A stretch of 64,000 bases of DNA from Psychrobacter sp. GP33 (GTDB taxonomy: Bacteria > Pseudomonadota > Gammaproteobacteria > Pseudomonadales > Moraxellaceae). The stretch covers positions 372,001 to 436,000 of the forward strand of contig NZ_JACGYX010000001.1 of assembly GCF_014119005.1 (NCBI RefSeq), given 5' to 3'. The notes below the pieces were generated by a model that was not told where the DNA came from, did not search any database, and worked only from the letters and a program-made list of their open reading frames with translations. Positions 1 to 8,533 of the stretch are shown here, piece by piece. The first letter of the stretch is position 1; each line of letters opens with the position of its first letter. The position numbers and the translations under genes are program-made.

Positions 1-263
1 TTGGTGTGAGTTTATTGGGCAAAGCAATCGCGCGTCAAGGTGGTCTGCAACAATCGTGGCCACGCTATGAGCGTCCGCTCTCTACCACGCAAGTGACCAA
101 TTTACAGCAACGGTTAACCCGTGCAGGCTATGATACACAAGGCACAGACGGAGTGATTGGTACCAATACCCGTAAAGCATTTCAGCGCTGGCAAGCAGAT
201 AATGGGCAAACGCCAGATGGATTTATCACTCAGCGTAGTGCTACATCTTTGACTGCCTGGTGA
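1..263 (+). CDS. Lytic murein transglycosylase, C-terminal end (partial)
   Basis: This is the 3' end of a gene that begins before the window; the reading frame is open from the first bases. The visible part of about 87 residues is a peptidoglycan-binding domain of the PG_binding_1 type: a helix with LQQRLTRAGYD, the typical turn GTDGVIGTNTRKAFQRWQ, and a closing segment TPDGFITQRSATSL. In this family the domain sits behind a soluble lytic transglycosylase domain (MltB type) that cleaves the MurNAc-GlcNAc bond in the periplasm. The start of the visible segment (LLGKAIARQGGL) fits the end of such a catalytic domain, but the catalytic Glu lies outside the window. The assignment to the MltB-like family is therefore an inference. 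A hairpin terminator follows at 341-370. Confidence 0.7.
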   Translation, partial: GVSLLGKAIARQGGLQQSWPRYERPLSTTQVTNLQQRLTRAGYDTQGTDGVIGTNTRKAFQRWQADNGQTPDGFITQRSATSLTAW

Positions 264-340
264 GCTGATTTAACTTTACCATTCTTTGCGAGTAACTATT
301 GGCAGCAGCTGGTCAAAGCGTAATTCTAAATATTATTAAT

Positions 341-370
341 AAAAAAGCATCCAATTTTGGATGCTTTTTT
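341..370. terminator. Bidirectional Rho-independent terminator
   Basis: A 12-bp perfect stem (AAAAAAGCATCC, loop AATTTT, GGATGCTTTTTT) has an A-run on one side and a T-run on the other. It can end the transglycosylase transcript on the plus strand and also stop transcripts from the minus-strand lipoprotein gene. Confidence 0.85.
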
Positions 371-493
371 ATGGAAGTAAAGACTGTCCAGACTGCTCTT
401 TAATTAATAATTTTTAGTTGATAGCTTTTATTTAAGTATTTTGAATAAAGATTTTCAAAGATTTTAATAATAGTAATACAGAAAGAGTTTAAC

Positions 494-1228
494 TTAACGT
501 ACTACGCTATCGAGTAACTGAAAAGGTAGAGTGACCACGTCAAAGGCGAGTGCAAAAGGTAATAATACTAATTTTTGAACGCCTGTTTTGCCATCATATG
601 ACACATCATTTCGTTGTGACTGAGTATAAAAACTGACCGTGTAAGGTTTGCTTAGTGGACGATATTTGGACTGAATGAGGGCTAAATTATTAACCTGCGG
701 ATAAATAGCGCCTTTAACGGGTACTTGAAAACAAAAGCGCTGGGCGGCAATGCGTGCATCACTAGCAGTCGTACAGTCCTGCCCGCCATTTTGTAGAAAA
801 AACTGATAATCGGCGCGTTTAAATTCATCTTTTAATTTGGCATAAGACAGCTGCATGTTCCCTTGAAAGTAACCGTCATTATTAGGTACATAAAAAGACA
901 TGTCATTTTGAACTTGGATATTCTTCGGGGTCAAATTGGTTAATAGAGTCACCATTTCTGTACCACCTTGGGTCAGAACGTAGCTGTTTTTATTGCCGAC
1001 AATAACCATAGTAGCGTTCGGCATATTTGGTAACGACTGGGCAGGACGACCAAAGGCAACGATTTGATCTTCAGATAATATTTGCTTGGTGCTTGTATTA
1101 GTGACATGGCTTGGGCTGTCCAATAACGAGCTGGTAGCACACCCCGTAATCATAAGTATCGTGGCTATCGATGCACCAAGTATTGCCGACTTATATTGGA
1201 TAAAATGAGAGGGAAAGATAGTCATCAT
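494..1228 (-). CDS. Predicted outer-membrane or periplasmic lipoprotein, unknown function
   Basis: A 244-residue protein starts with a signal peptide (hydrophobic AILGASIATILMITG) ending in a lipobox with Cys about residue 30 (ITGC). It should be lipidated and sent to the envelope. The mature part has no motif I can name. There are two Cys residues about 15 residues apart in the middle (GGQDCTTAS and QRFCFQVP), which could form a disulfide. The C-terminal block LLPFALAFDVVTLPFQLLD loosely resembles the end of small YceK/YidQ lipoproteins, but the protein is much longer, so this is only a hint. It is transcribed alone on the minus strand; an A/T-rich promoter region lies at 1229-1300. I treat it as a real gene because of the clean lipobox, good length and absence of competing frames. 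Confidence 0.75.
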   Translation of the reverse strand: MMTIFPSHFIQYKSAILGASIATILMITGCATSSLLDSPSHVTNTSTKQILSEDQIVAFGRPAQSLPNMPNATMVIVGNKNSYVLTQGGTEMVTLLTNLTPKNIQVQNDMSFYVPNNDGYFQGNMQLSYAKLKDEFKRADYQFFLQNGGQDCTTASDARIAAQRFCFQVPVKGAIYPQVNNLALIQSKYRPLSKPYTVSFYTQSQRNDVSYDGKTGVQKLVLLPFALAFDVVTLPFQLLDSVVR

Positions 1229-1430
1229 TAGGCATCCTTGTCTATAATATGAAAGCAGTTATATAAAAATAACTGTATACAGACATCGTACCTTTTTTAC
1301 CTCACCATTACTCTTTAAAGTTTGTATTGAATAGTGTGGAGAGAAGTAGATTTATTTCAGTGATGGTAGCTTTTCTAACAATGGCAAATCAAAGAACGCC
1401 GAATATAAGAACGGTAAAATATTCAGACAC

Positions 1431-1461
1431 AAAAAAACCCCAAGTAAATAAATACTTGGGG
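1431..1461 (-). terminator. Terminator downstream of the truncated tRNA-Asp copy
   Basis: Read on the minus strand, a stem CCCCAAG / CTTGGGG with a loop of about ten bases is followed by a run of seven T. It stands about 45 bp beyond the truncated tRNA-Asp copy. It corresponds in position, but not in exact sequence, to the terminator at 11547-11580 behind the intact tRNA-Asp. Confidence 0.8.
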
Positions 1462-1489
1462 CTGAAACTTTGCTTAAACTTAAAAAGTT

Positions 1490-1536
1490 AACTAAGTTTT
1501 AAATATGGCGCAGCGGACGGGACTCGAACCCGCGAC
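1490..1536. repeat. Left 47-bp direct repeat (att-like) of the island
   Basis: The 47 bases here are identical to 11597-11643. The repeat covers 16 bp of tRNA downstream flank, the CCA end, the acceptor 3' strand and the T arm of tRNA-Asp. Direct repeats that include the 3' end of a tRNA gene are the usual mark of integration by a tyrosine recombinase. Here no integrase gene survives, so unequal recombination between tandem tRNA-Asp copies is an alternative. Confidence 0.8.
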
Positions 1537-1545
1537 GTGACAGGC
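1506..1545 (-). pseudogene. Truncated tRNA-Asp 3' fragment
   Basis: On the minus strand this matches the 3' part of the intact tRNA-Asp at 11613-11689: the CCA end, acceptor strand and T arm are identical. Next to them a short stretch of the variable region and anticodon stem (CCCCCGG on the plus strand of the intact copy) is missing, and after GTGACAGGC the match ends. The anticodon arm, D arm and 5' acceptor strand are absent, so it cannot give a tRNA. It marks the left end of the island. Confidence 0.85.
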
Positions 1546-1696
1546 TAGACCCACCATATTTCATTAAATGATATTAAGTAACATTAACCTACAAAGCTTT
1601 ATAGCAAAAGAGTTGTAGGTGATTTTTTATTAGGACGTTTAGCGTATTTTAATATATCTTAATAAGGGTAATAAATATATTTTGGTCACTAAAATA

Positions 1697-1738
1697 GCCT
1701 AATTATTAGGCATTTATATGTCAAAAATGCCTAATAAT
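1697..1738. repeat. Nested inverted repeat (GCCTAAT / ATTAGGC), operator- or cruciform-like
   Basis: Two arms of 14 bp are exact reverse complements (ATTATTAGGCATTT at 1702-1715 and AAATGCCTAATAAT at 1725-1738), separated by 9 bp. A third copy of GCCTAAT at 1697-1703 forms a smaller palindrome GCCTAATTATTAGGC with the left arm. No T-run follows, so it is not an ordinary terminator. It could be a repressor operator or a recombination site. It is the only clear structure in the gene-free stretch 1546-1987, which is otherwise AT-rich with no convincing coding signal. Confidence 0.55.
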
Positions 1739-1987
1739 CGGGCTTAGTCATTCTGATTATATTGGTCATTTTGTCCATTCCTCCCCACTCACATCTGTGT
1801 TGTTACTATAAGCTAAGCAGCCGCAGGATACTCTCTCAGACTAGATATAGCTGCATTTTGCTCATCACTTTAAGAATCGATACTCCCAGACACCCTCCAA
1901 AATCATTTTCCAATTTCGTATTCTTGACACAACCTGTCATACCCCTACGCTACACTAGTGCTTTATCTTTATTTATGAGTGTTAGCA

Positions 1988-2396
1988 ATGATCTACCTAG
2001 AAAAATTCTTAGATATAAAAGACTTTCCTATTAAGCGATCTCTCTAGAATACGGCAACTGCCTCAAAATATTCCTATTTGGTTTGAATTTGATTCTGGTC
2101 AACGTATTAATTTGAGTAGCAATACAATTATTGAAGATACAACAGGCTTATACTAATTTTTACGGTGTCGTGGACAACGTCTTATTGCCAAACAAATACG
2201 TGTGAATTCTAAGTTCATATCAGTACCGCGTCTTTATACAACGATTATTTTTTACGAAAAAAATTATTATAATTGGCAACTTTAATATCACAACTTTTCT
2301 ACTAAATTACCTTTATTACATAAGTATATGAACATCAATAGCTTACTAGCAGATATGACCTACGAGCATCAAATATTGATTGTTAAATATATATAA
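1988..2396 (+). pseudogene. Decayed gene of unknown function (one frameshift, two in-frame stops)
   Basis: An ATG at 1988 opens a short protein-like frame (MIYLEKFLDIKDFPIKRSL) that stops at 2047. Shifting by one base in the CTCTCT tract near 2042 gives a frame that reads on through TAA codons at 2154 and 2283 to a final TAA at 2394. Its segments look like real protein: LPQNIPIWFEFDSGQRINL, AKQIRVNSKFISVPRLYTT, NINSLLADMTYEHQILIVKY. I do not recognise the family. The length, about 135 codons, suggests a small complete protein before decay. It precedes the WYL regulator remnant in the same direction. Confidence 0.5.
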
Positions 2397-2464
2397 AAGT
2401 GCATAATCACATTTCTGTATGGTTCATGTAATATCATTACAATTTTTTATACAGTGTGAAATGA

Positions 2465-3368
2465 GTAATAGTAATTGAATTAAAAAAGCATGAACGTCTT
2501 GCATATCGCTTATCTGATATTATCGTTAGACTCAACAACGGTGAACGGTTAGATATTTTTGAGCTAGCAGATACCTATAAGGTATCTATTCGTACCCTAA
2601 AAAGAGACTTTCAAGATCGTCTAACTGTCTTAGATTTTAGTGAAGCAGGTCCACAGTTTTATTGTCTCAATGCTAAAAAAATTGGATATTACTGATATCA
2701 AACGCTTCGCTAACTTTGCCAGCGTCCAAGATCTCCTACCAAAAATTGACCGCCAATTTTTTCAAGAACAACTCAATCAAAGCATACTCGTTAAAGGTTT
2801 TGCTTATGAAGACATTAGCGCGCGTACTAATGACTTTAAAGCCATTAATCAGGCGATTAGCAAGTGCCAATATATTGAGTTCGATTATCGCAAAGTGAGT
2901 CATAATGCGACTGATAACAGTAGCAAACATCATCGTTTGCAGCCTTATCGTCTACTCAATAAAAATGGGGTTTGGTACGTGGTTGGGCAACGTGATGGAC
3001 GGACGCAGGCGTTTTGCTTTACGCAAATAACCCATCTACAAGTCAATACCGACACCTTTGTGTGCTGTGAGGATGTCAAAGCGCAAATATTAAGCACCGA
3101 TAGTCTGTACTTTAGCAATCATATCAGCGAAATCATATTGCAAGTGGATGTTAAGGTCGCAGGATACTTCGAGCGCCGTGACCTATTGCCTAATCAGGAG
3201 CTGATACGTCGTCTTGATAGTGGCGATTTGCTGCTAGTCTGCAAAAATGTACACCCAAGAGAGGTCATTCCTATTGTGCAGTACTGGATACCGCATATTC
3301 GGGTAATCAGCCCAAGTGCGGTTCAGGCGGAGATGAAGGATGGTTTGAGAGGGTATTTATCTATATAA
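2465..3368 (+). pseudogene. WYL-domain transcriptional regulator, frameshifted
   Basis: Two overlapping frames together encode one WYL protein. The first frame (to about 2681) carries the N-terminal helix-turn-helix: ERLAYRLSDIIVRLNNGERL, then ELADTYKVSIRTLKRDFQDR. It runs into TGA shortly after a tract of seven A at 2675-2681. Removing one A joins it to the second frame (KKLDITDIKRFANFASVQDL onward), which holds the WYL domain (IEFDYRKVSH, YRLLNKNGVWYVVGQRDGRT, QAFCFTQI) and a C-terminal WCX-like part up to 3368. A clean ATG in the first frame is also missing; ATG at 2461 is out of frame. WYL proteins of this type bind DNA and ligands, and BrxR and CapW are known regulators of phage-defence operons. 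This one ends about 100 bp upstream of the GTPase operon and may once have controlled it. A translated C-terminal fragment is possible but unlikely to bind DNA. Confidence 0.75.
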
Positions 3369-3471
3369 ATTTAATACATATAATTGATTTTTTTATTGTT
3401 TGTAGGCTTAAACGTATATTTATTCAATGAGTAAGAACAATTTTTTGAACTGCAAAATGGAGCGTAAAAAA

Positions 3472-5571
3472 ATGAATGCTGAATATTTAAAATTATTAGA
3501 AAGCAACTTAAGACAGGTAATGAACATTGCTTGTGATCTTGATAGCTGTAGTAAAGAGACTTTGAAAAAAATTGTTGAAACTTATCGAAAAATTCGCTTG
3601 AGTCGTCTGTTAGCTAACGAATACTTCGTAGCCATTGGAGGTACACAAGGAGCAGGAAAAACCACTTTGCTAAGCACCATCTACAATGCTGAGGATTGGC
3701 TTACTTCTAATAGTGGTCGGGGGGAGCAAGTTCCTGTGTTTGTATATGAAAAGCAAGGCATTACAGAAATAATGGCTAGTAAGATTGTTTTTAACACAAA
3801 AACAAAAAAAGAATCTGAGATTCAGTGTGCCAAAGAAGAGTTTAAAAAGATTATCACTCAATGGGAATGCGATGGTAAAGATGATGAACGTGTCGTTTAC
3901 GTCAAATTATTTGTACCTGTAGTATTCGACATTCCCTTTGGTTGGGTATTATTACCAGGGTATGAGGTAGAAACTCATAAAAACTATGCTTGGCAGCAGC
4001 TTATGCGCTATGTCATGACTCATGCTTTAGGCGTTATCCTTGTGACTAGTGAAGAAAGACTGGCACATGTGCAAACTGATATTACTGATGACTTAGCAGA
4101 AAGCTTACAATCGCGTCAGCCAGTTATTGCTATCTCTCGTTCAGAAAACTATCGTGATAATGAAGAAAAAATAAGCCAACTCACTAAACGAGCAAAAGAA
4201 GTCTTCAAGGTTTCAGAGGATAAAGTTATTTTTACAGGAACAGATCTGAATAATTGGAAAGATAATTTTGAAAAAGCTGTAATACCTCTATTAGATAAAA
4301 ACTCTGCTGTAGAGAATAATAAAATCCATACTTTGCTAGAGGTCATTGATAATGATTTATCAGAAGTCATAAACGATCTTGAAGGACTAGCCCTAAATGC
4401 TGAGATTAGCGATAGTGCTCAAAATAGCTTAGTAGATAAGCTTATAAATAAGTTTGATAATTCTGCTAATAAGTACAAACAAGATTTATCAAAAGAGCTT
4501 AGTAGAAAGACTGCTACCTTGGTAGCAGACGCTATCCAGCAGGCTCAAAAAGAATACGGTGATGAAGAAGTAGGCCTAATAAATAATGTAAAACTAGGCT
4601 TGAAGCATATTACATTTAACGGCTCAAAGATTGATGATAAACGCAAAGAAAGAGTTAAAGGTAACTTTACCCCTACAGCCGTTATGACTTCAAACTTAAA
4701 TGCTATTAATGAAACCGCTCAAAATCAATTAAACTTAGAGTTAAGCAGTCATACATCTAATAACTTATTAGGTTATTCAGATACGAAAATGGACAATTAC
4801 GAAGACTCACCAGCAGACTATCATGAGTCAGTTAATGCGGGACTTAGAATATTATTAAGAAAAGAAGAGTTATCTGAAAGTGCTAGCAGCAAGAAAAATC
4901 ATAACGAAATAATTGAAAAAGCCATGGAGGTACTGCCTGCTGTAGCAATGGAGTACTCTCGCATTGTCCAAATTGCTTATTTACATTCAGATGGAGATAC
5001 CGTTGCTTTTAAAAATAAGCTCGAAAATAGCAACCTTGACACAACAGACCTACAAGGACTGATGGCAAATGTCGTTAGAGATACTGATACAACTTCTGAA
5101 GGTGTCAAGACAGTTATGGGTATAGTTGGGTCACTAACAGGCTTGGACATGATGGATGGTAAACTTGATGGGCAAATTGATTTTTCAGATAAACCATCGA
5201 ATAGCAATGATGGGTTACAAACAGCTGCATTACTAGCTACTAGAGTAGCAGGTTTAGCGGTTGCAGTTGGTGCTGTAGCATTTACTGCATACCAAATGTC
5301 TAACTCCGTTAATCTAACAGATAAATCAAACAAAACATTTATTGAGGCATATGCGCAAGATTTAGGACGTAAAAACAATGCGATGGTAATTAGTGAGTAT
5401 GATGAGCATATGCAAAAAATATCACAGTATTTACGTTCAAATTTAGAGCAAATGTATGGTATAGGTTCAACTGATACTCAACATCATCTTATGGTTGCAC
5501 TCAAATATTTAAAAAATGCTCATAAAGACGTACGGAGAGTATTGAACAATGAACAACTTAACATGGCCTGA
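3472..5571 (+). CDS. Dynamin-like GTPase with C-terminal hydrophobic segment (first gene of trio)
   Basis: A 699-residue protein if started at ATG 3472, which has GGAG nine bases upstream; in-frame ATGs at 3427 and 3457 are weaker. After a helical N-terminal part comes a G domain: P-loop GGTQGAGKTT (about 56-65), a switch-I-like GRGEQVPVFVYE (about 82-93) recalling the dynamin/GBP loop, a G3 position reading WVLLPGYE (about 158-165) that lacks the usual Asp of DxxG, and a G4-like ISRSENYRD. The long helical C-terminal half contains an Ala/Val-rich hydrophobic stretch (LATRVAGLAVAVGAVAFTAY, about 588-607), plausible as a membrane-inserting hairpin or paddle. The gene overlaps the next one by 23 bp, implying coupled translation. 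It is AT-rich and full length, with no lesion, unlike its island neighbours. Dynamin-like membrane remodelling is inferred from layout; the exact family is not recognised. Among defence systems, Eleos/LeoABC is the nearest idea I have, with a different architecture. Confidence 0.8.
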   Translation: MNAEYLKLLESNLRQVMNIACDLDSCSKETLKKIVETYRKIRLSRLLANEYFVAIGGTQGAGKTTLLSTIYNAEDWLTSNSGRGEQVPVFVYEKQGITEIMASKIVFNTKTKKESEIQCAKEEFKKIITQWECDGKDDERVVYVKLFVPVVFDIPFGWVLLPGYEVETHKNYAWQQLMRYVMTHALGVILVTSEERLAHVQTDITDDLAESLQSRQPVIAISRSENYRDNEEKISQLTKRAKEVFKVSEDKVIFTGTDLNNWKDNFEKAVIPLLDKNSAVENNKIHTLLEVIDNDLSEVINDLEGLALNAEISDSAQNSLVDKLINKFDNSANKYKQDLSKELSRKTATLVADAIQQAQKEYGDEEVGLINNVKLGLKHITFNGSKIDDKRKERVKGNFTPTAVMTSNLNAINETAQNQLNLELSSHTSNNLLGYSDTKMDNYEDSPADYHESVNAGLRILLRKEELSESASSKKNHNEIIEKAMEVLPAVAMEYSRIVQIAYLHSDGDTVAFKNKLENSNLDTTDLQGLMANVVRDTDTTSEGVKTVMGIVGSLTGLDMMDGKLDGQIDFSDKPSNSNDGLQTAALLATRVAGLAVAVGAVAFTAYQMSNSVNLTDKSNKTFIEAYAQDLGRKNNAMVISEYDEHMQKISQYLRSNLEQMYGIGSTDTQHHLMVALKYLKNAHKDVRRVLNNEQLNMA

Positions 5572-7462
5572 AGTTTATCAACATAGATTTGAGTGGGCTA
5601 AATCAGCTCATTCAAAGTTTATGCTAAAGTTTGACAACGACCTATATTCAACACGTGAAATCAAAGATCAAATATTTGTTGCCGTTTATGGCGCTTCACA
5701 AGTAGGCAAAACATCTTTAATCCTTGAGCTAATAGGCGTACTTCCAGAACACTATAGTACCGTTCAGAATGTTCTTAGAGCAGATAGAGACTATGGAAGA
5801 TCTGCTACATCAACTGTAGTTCGCTATCGTGCTTCTAGTGATAGCTATTGGCACATACATGATGTTGGCGAAAATAGCAACGATAGGATAAATCTAAATA
5901 ATAGCCAAGCCAAAAAAGTTTTAGCAAAAATTCGTTCTGATATGGAAGTTGTGGGAGGCCAATATAATGTCGAAGAAATTGATATCAGTATTCCTGAAGA
6001 ATATTTGAGTAAAAAAAGTAATCGATATAAAGATATTGTCATTCGCGATTTACCAGGAGTTAAAGCAGAAAACAATAATGAGCGCGAATTTGTTACTAAG
6101 GCGATTAAAGATAAGATTGAAAAAGCTGATTTGGTGCTATTAGTTACTACTATCGATAACATAGGTTTGGTAGTACAGCCTGAAAACTTAGAATTAGATG
6201 AGTTGCAAAAATGGAGAGTTAACCCACAAAGATTTAAGATTGTCTTTACTAGGTTTTATTCAGACGACTCAAGTCTAAGGCTCTGTAACCAGCTTCATGA
6301 GCAAGAAGGTTCTATAAATAAAGACGATATTCGTACTCATATTCAAAAGCAAATACATACTTTGGATAATGATTGGAAATGGGATGTCAAAAGCCAACTC
6401 TACGCATTAGAGGTAGGAGATAGTTGGTATAAGCTTGAAACAGGCCTCAGTGAAGAGACTCAGTCGCTAAAAAAGATTAGGAAAGATTTTTTTGATGAGC
6501 TAAACGATGTTATTTACTCTGCCAGCAATCCTATCATCAGACTTTGTCACGGATACCAAATTGGTAATATTTCTAAAAATTTTAAATCAGAAAAAAACCA
6601 AGAAGCTAATATTGATCTGTCTAGGATAGAAAAAGAGATCAAAGATATCGATAATGAAATAAAAGATAGTAATATTAATATCAATAAGCATCAAATATCT
6701 ATTAATGGCGAGAAAGAAGATTTAAATAACCACATAGTATATATCAGTAATTTTTACAATGACTGTAAAAATAAACTTTCGCATGTAAGACTCGAAAATT
6801 TAGAGAAAATCATAAAAGAGCCTAAACAAAAAAATACTAATATGCTAGATGACTATTTACGAAAGAATATTTCAAATATCCAGGATGAGTGGGAATTAAT
6901 AAAACGAGAAAGTATAGGTAGTATTAATTTGAGTGATTTTCCTCACTTAAGTGATATAGATGATATGCAAGCTCATCTAAACAACTATGCCTTTGAAACC
7001 TATTTCTTTCAAGACAATTATAATAGTGATTTAAATAAAATAAAATCTATTATAGATAAACAGTTAGCAGTTATAAACGATTCGCTAAAAAATTCTTATT
7101 TGAAGTATCTAGGATATATAGAATTAGAAAGCAAGAAAAAAATAAAAAAATCTGAAAATATTATTTCAAAGCTAAAAAATAGAGAAAGAGATTTAGTCAA
7201 AAAAAGATACCTTTTATACAAAGAAAAGTCGAACTTAGAAGAAAGCTTAATCAGGTTTAACTCTGACCGTGATTTAGAAATAGAAAATAGTAATAACTTC
7301 TCTGGGTTTGTCCAGAATGAATTTAAACTAGCCATATCTGATTTTTCAAATCTTGCTAAAGAAGAATCAGATAATATGAGAAAACTATATTGGATAATGT
7401 TAATTAGACAATTAAATATTGACTTTAAAGTTGTAGAGGGAAAAAATGAAGGAAAAAATTGA
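5549..7462 (+). CDS. GTPase with long coiled-coil domain (second gene of trio)
   Basis: A 637-residue protein. The G domain is at the N-terminus: P-loop VYGASQVGKTSL (about 46-57), a candidate G2 Thr in GRSATSTVVRY (about 83-93), a proper G3 motif IVIRDLPGVKAENN with the Asp of DLPG, and a G4-like IVFTRFYSDD. From about residue 355 to 570 the sequence is dominated by Lys, Glu, Asn and Ile in heptad-like spacing (for example EKEIKDIDNEIKDSN), indicating a long coiled coil. No membrane segment is evident, in contrast to both partners. The start lies inside the first gene (23-bp overlap) and the end overlaps the third gene by 17 bp, so the three products are probably made together in a fixed ratio. 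Strong A bias in codon use (AAA, AAT, ATA) sets it apart from core genes and suggests horizontal origin. The function is unknown; with its complete G motifs it may be the active GTPase of the trio. Confidence 0.8.
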   Translation: MNNLTWPEVYQHRFEWAKSAHSKFMLKFDNDLYSTREIKDQIFVAVYGASQVGKTSLILELIGVLPEHYSTVQNVLRADRDYGRSATSTVVRYRASSDSYWHIHDVGENSNDRINLNNSQAKKVLAKIRSDMEVVGGQYNVEEIDISIPEEYLSKKSNRYKDIVIRDLPGVKAENNNEREFVTKAIKDKIEKADLVLLVTTIDNIGLVVQPENLELDELQKWRVNPQRFKIVFTRFYSDDSSLRLCNQLHEQEGSINKDDIRTHIQKQIHTLDNDWKWDVKSQLYALEVGDSWYKLETGLSEETQSLKKIRKDFFDELNDVIYSASNPIIRLCHGYQIGNISKNFKSEKNQEANIDLSRIEKEIKDIDNEIKDSNININKHQISINGEKEDLNNHIVYISNFYNDCKNKLSHVRLENLEKIIKEPKQKNTNMLDDYLRKNISNIQDEWELIKRESIGSINLSDFPHLSDIDDMQAHLNNYAFETYFFQDNYNSDLNKIKSIIDKQLAVINDSLKNSYLKYLGYIELESKKKIKKSENIISKLKNRERDLVKKRYLLYKEKSNLEESLIRFNSDRDLEIENSNNFSGFVQNEFKLAISDFSNLAKEESDNMRKLYWIMLIRQLNIDFKVVEGKNEGKN

Positions 7463-8444
7463 TTACGAAGAGTCTTTTGATATATTAGTAGAAGATATAT
7501 TTGGCAAGATGATAGAAGAAAAAAACTCTAACCAAAAAGAGGAAATGCTTTACGACATCGAACTTCAAATAAACTATACTAAACAAGAGATCTCAAAAAA
7601 TAGTAGTAAATTAAGTGGGGAAATATGTAGACTTGAAGATTTTATCAAAAATGATATTGAGTTAGAAGATGTAGCAAAAAGGATAAAAAAAATTGATAAT
7701 AAGTCTCAGGACTTGTTAGAAGCTATCGACGAGTATAGTGTTAATACAAAAAATAATTTATCAGACTTAAAGTCATCATTAAAAGCCAGTAATAATGAAA
7801 ATACTAATAATATTGCTGAAACCCTAAAAAAATATAATCAAGAATTAATTAAGAGTGATGAACTATTAACTAGCTTACTAAAGTCTTCAGATCTGAGCCA
7901 TAAGAATTTAGCTGAAGAAACAATGCAGGCTATTTCCGATGTTAGCCAGTTACTAAACAATAATCTTAATACTTTATTGAGTAATATAGAGGATAACCGT
8001 CAGTTTACTGATGATACATATCAGAAATTTATAGAGGTTTTCCAGAGAGAGAAAGAAATATTACTAGAACACTCCTCTAATTTAGAAAAATTATTTTCTG
8101 AAAAAAATAGTCATAATTTTAGTAAGTTGTCAGAAGAAATTTCTATTATCAATAAATTGGTTTATAGTAAATACGACTCTTTACTACATCAAATAGATAA
8201 AAACAGTCAAATAATAGATGAAAAAACCACTTCAATTAACAAGACTATTGAAGCTAAATATGAACAACTAACCTTTAACCTAAAGTCTACCACGGATGAA
8301 GCACTTGTTAAGTCAAATAGTAATTATGACATTACACAGAATAAACTGGATAAAATATCCTTATCAAATAAAATTTTAATTACTTTAAACTGCCTTTGTT
8401 TAATAGCAGTTATAGTCGTTATCTTTTTAATGTATAGTTCTTAA
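7446..8444 (+). CDS. Tail-anchored coiled-coil protein (third gene of trio)
   Basis: A 332-residue protein almost wholly made of predicted helix and coiled coil (repeated Lys/Glu/Asn/Leu heptads; many segments such as LEDVAKRIKKIDNKSQDLLE). It ends in one hydrophobic stretch of about 20 residues (LNCLCLIAVIVVIFLMY, about 313-329) that leaves only two residues behind it: a classic C-terminal tail anchor placing the coiled coil in the cytoplasm. GAGGG lies six bases before the ATG at 7446, inside the end of the second GTPase gene. No enzyme motif is visible. By layout it resembles a scaffold or tether that could recruit the GTPases to the inner membrane; this is inference. The composition is extremely AT-rich. 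No clear terminator follows directly; the next coding remnant starts at 8534. Confidence 0.75.
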   Translation: MKEKIDYEESFDILVEDIFGKMIEEKNSNQKEEMLYDIELQINYTKQEISKNSSKLSGEICRLEDFIKNDIELEDVAKRIKKIDNKSQDLLEAIDEYSVNTKNNLSDLKSSLKASNNENTNNIAETLKKYNQELIKSDELLTSLLKSSDLSHKNLAEETMQAISDVSQLLNNNLNTLLSNIEDNRQFTDDTYQKFIEVFQREKEILLEHSSNLEKLFSEKNSHNFSKLSEEISIINKLVYSKYDSLLHQIDKNSQIIDEKTTSINKTIEAKYEQLTFNLKSTTDEALVKSNSNYDITQNKLDKISLSNKILITLNCLCLIAVIVVIFLMYSS

Positions 8445-8533
8445 AACGTAACTTTTAACTAAATATATTTTAATCGCTGCTTAACTGCTCTGAGCATACT
8501 TTATGAAGGTCTATGTAGACTTGGAACCTAATT

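Noticed and set aside
1697-1738. Possible CRISPR-like repeat
   Set aside because: There are only three copies of a 7-bp unit arranged as inverted repeats, without spacers of constant length; no array and no cas genes are in the window.
1762-2034. 90-codon plus-strand frame with ATG
   Set aside because: The translation is low in protein-like character and overlaps the pseudogene at 1988-2396 in another frame, which reads much better.
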